Below, in pieces: positions 63,320 through 64,000 of a DNA stretch of 64,000 nucleotides. Each line of letters starts with the position of its first letter. Positions within the stretch are counted from its first letter, which is position 1. A model generated the notes under the pieces. That model saw only the letters and a list, made by a program, of their open reading frames with translations, had not been told where the DNA came from and made no database searches. A program made the position numbers and the translations under genes. Location of the stretch: contig CM049318.1 of the NCBI GenBank assembly GCA_026874595.1, forward strand, positions 26,750,956-26,814,955, in the 5' to 3' direction. The stretch comes from Sipunculus nudus. Taxonomy: Eukaryota > Annelida > Sipuncula > Golfingiida > Sipunculidae.

Positions 63320-64000
63320 AAATAAGTAAGGGCATAGAATGAGAATCTGTTTTATTTTATATACGCAACACTATCCAAAAAGAAGACCTCACTCTGTTAT
63401 ACTCTTAGCCCATTCCTCAATTTATAAAAGGGTTCCAAGTGTAACTGCAAAGTAAGGCTCAAATCTTGGCATTTCATTTCTTACTATTATTTTCACTATC
63501 TAACTGTAAAGTTTAAAAAAAAATTACTATACCATGCTCTCTCCTCATCCTTTAGTGTATTCACTGATCCTCCGCTTATTTTTGCACAGGCATTCTACAA
63601 AGACTGAGATTTGAACAGTGTACAGCATCTCATGAATATTCAACTACGCACCAACTAAATTAAGACTTGTCATTCTCTTTTTAACTGTCATTCTAATAAA
63701 CATGCTTGACGATAACACATAAAAATAACCTACTCTTTTTTACATCAGAAATACTACATCTGCAGATGAACAAATGTGCCACAGTTTTAGTAGTTGAATG
63801 TTTGATCGAGATTGCGTACTTCCAGGAATGTGAATAAAAGAATACGTAATGAGCATTTCGTAAAGATGACAATTAATCTCAGTTTCATGTTTGATCCCGT
63901 TTTAATGCCACTCAATTAATCGCTCAAATTCGAATATGATAATATCAGAAGATCCAAACCATCTATATAGCACCAAATGTAAAAAATGTTACTTCTGCTT
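63320..64000 (+). repeat. Monomer 66, type B, cut by window end (681 bp)
   Basis: Copy of monomer 55 (GACCTCACTC, AATCTTGGC, AACCTACTC). By homology it should carry the 80-bp insertion about 260 bp past the window edge. The array continues beyond the window. Confidence 0.93.

Larger units (their letters stand above)
1..64000 (+). repeat. Satellite array, ~1,035-bp monomer, A and B types
   Basis: The anchor AAATAAGTAAGG (or AAAAAAGTAAGG) recurs every 1,023-1,040 bp from base 21 to base 63320, always in the same orientation. Exceptions are four monomers with an 80-bp insertion and five short 192-194-bp derivatives. No unique sequence lies between monomers and neither array edge is in the window. 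Every stretch is stop-rich in all frames. A heterochromatic or centromeric role is inference from organisation and length; the tandem structure is read directly. Confidence 0.98.
55697..64000 (+). repeat. 11-kb higher-order unit, copy 2, incomplete in window (8,304 bp)
   Basis: Monomers 57-62 repeat 44-49. The later part repeats 52321-54231, but the segment equivalent to monomer 50, S2 and monomer 52 is absent and monomer 63 stands there, so the copies differ by an insertion/deletion of higher-order size. Confidence 0.88.

Noticed and set aside
30-64000. CENP-B box (TTCG, 4 bases, A, 2 bases, CGGG)
   Set aside because: GAATCCGGG near the A head has the CGGG end and the A, but GAAT stands where TTCG is required. 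TTCGAAA motifs are not followed by CGGG at the right spacing.
1-64000. CRISPR array or bacterial repeat system
   Set aside because: The repeats are ~1 kb with no short repeat-spacer pattern, and no cas-like or any other coding region exists. A eukaryotic satellite explains everything seen.
1-64000. Telomeric repeats, rDNA or histone-type tandem gene cluster
   Set aside because: No TTAGG/TTAGGG-type runs, no conserved rRNA segments and no long reading frames occur.
1-64000. Array created by assembly error
   Set aside because: Cannot be excluded for exact copy numbers, but private variants in most monomers and non-uniform unit lengths show that many distinct copies exist.

Overview
The whole window is one uninterrupted tandem (satellite) array. 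No protein gene, RNA gene, transposon or unique sequence is visible, and the array runs off both ends. A repeat of about 1,035 bp follows itself head to tail in one orientation. I placed the repeat boundary at the near-invariant motif AAATAAGTAAGG, which recurs 66 times in its standard form or as AAAAAAGTAAGG. It delimits 60 full-length monomers (1,023-1,040 bp, or 1,110-1,111 bp when an 80-bp insertion is present), five short derivatives (192-194 bp), 20 bp of a leading monomer and a 681-bp trailing partial. The DNA is A+T-rich, CpG is not obviously depleted, and there is no coding capacity. This fits a eukaryotic heterochromatic (centromeric, pericentromeric or sex-chromosome type) satellite, perhaps from an invertebrate. 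I do not recognise the family, and nothing in the sequence names the species.

Monomers come in two main types that differ along their whole length. I follow them with five modules, given as offset from the anchor: M1 0-180, M2 180-450, M3 490-530, M4 540-690, M5 725-end. Type A has TTATTAAACGGTTACAGG (M1), CATCTCACGAAT and CATCTGCAAATG (M2), ATTCCTGGAGAG (M3), TTTTTCATGACACTC and ATCAGAGGAACC (M4), ATGTGCCAAACG and TTCATGAATATAC (M5). Type B has TATAAAAGGGTTCC (M1), CATCTCATGAAT and CATCTGCAGATG (M2), CTTCCAGGAATG (M3), TTTTAATGCCACTC and AGAAGATCCAAACC (M4), ATATGCCAAAAG and GACGAATATACC (M5). Many monomers are mosaics, written below as five letters, e.g. ABBBB or BBBAA.

Layout. 1-19.6 kb: mixed mosaics and a 3,096-bp trimer present twice in tandem (4164-10355). 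19.65-23.8 kb: clean alternating A-B dimers, 2,068 bp, twice in tandem. 23.8-44.7 kb: a 5,244-bp pentamer (B-A-B+insert-ABBBB-A), twice in tandem and once more downstream; it lies within a seven-monomer block repeated at 13,591-bp spacing. 44.7-64 kb: an 11.0-kb higher-order unit, present once in full and once partly, which contains the 192-194-bp short derivatives, each preceded by a distinctive A monomer.

Each 1,035-bp monomer also looks like an old degenerate dimer: its two parts (about 417 and 611 bp) share a collinear series of motifs. The array therefore shows nested levels of duplication: half-monomer, monomer, A-B dimer, then trimers, pentamers and blocks of 11-13.6 kb. Short A/B patches point to gene conversion or unequal exchange. 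The main interest is this evolutionary record; there is no gene system here.
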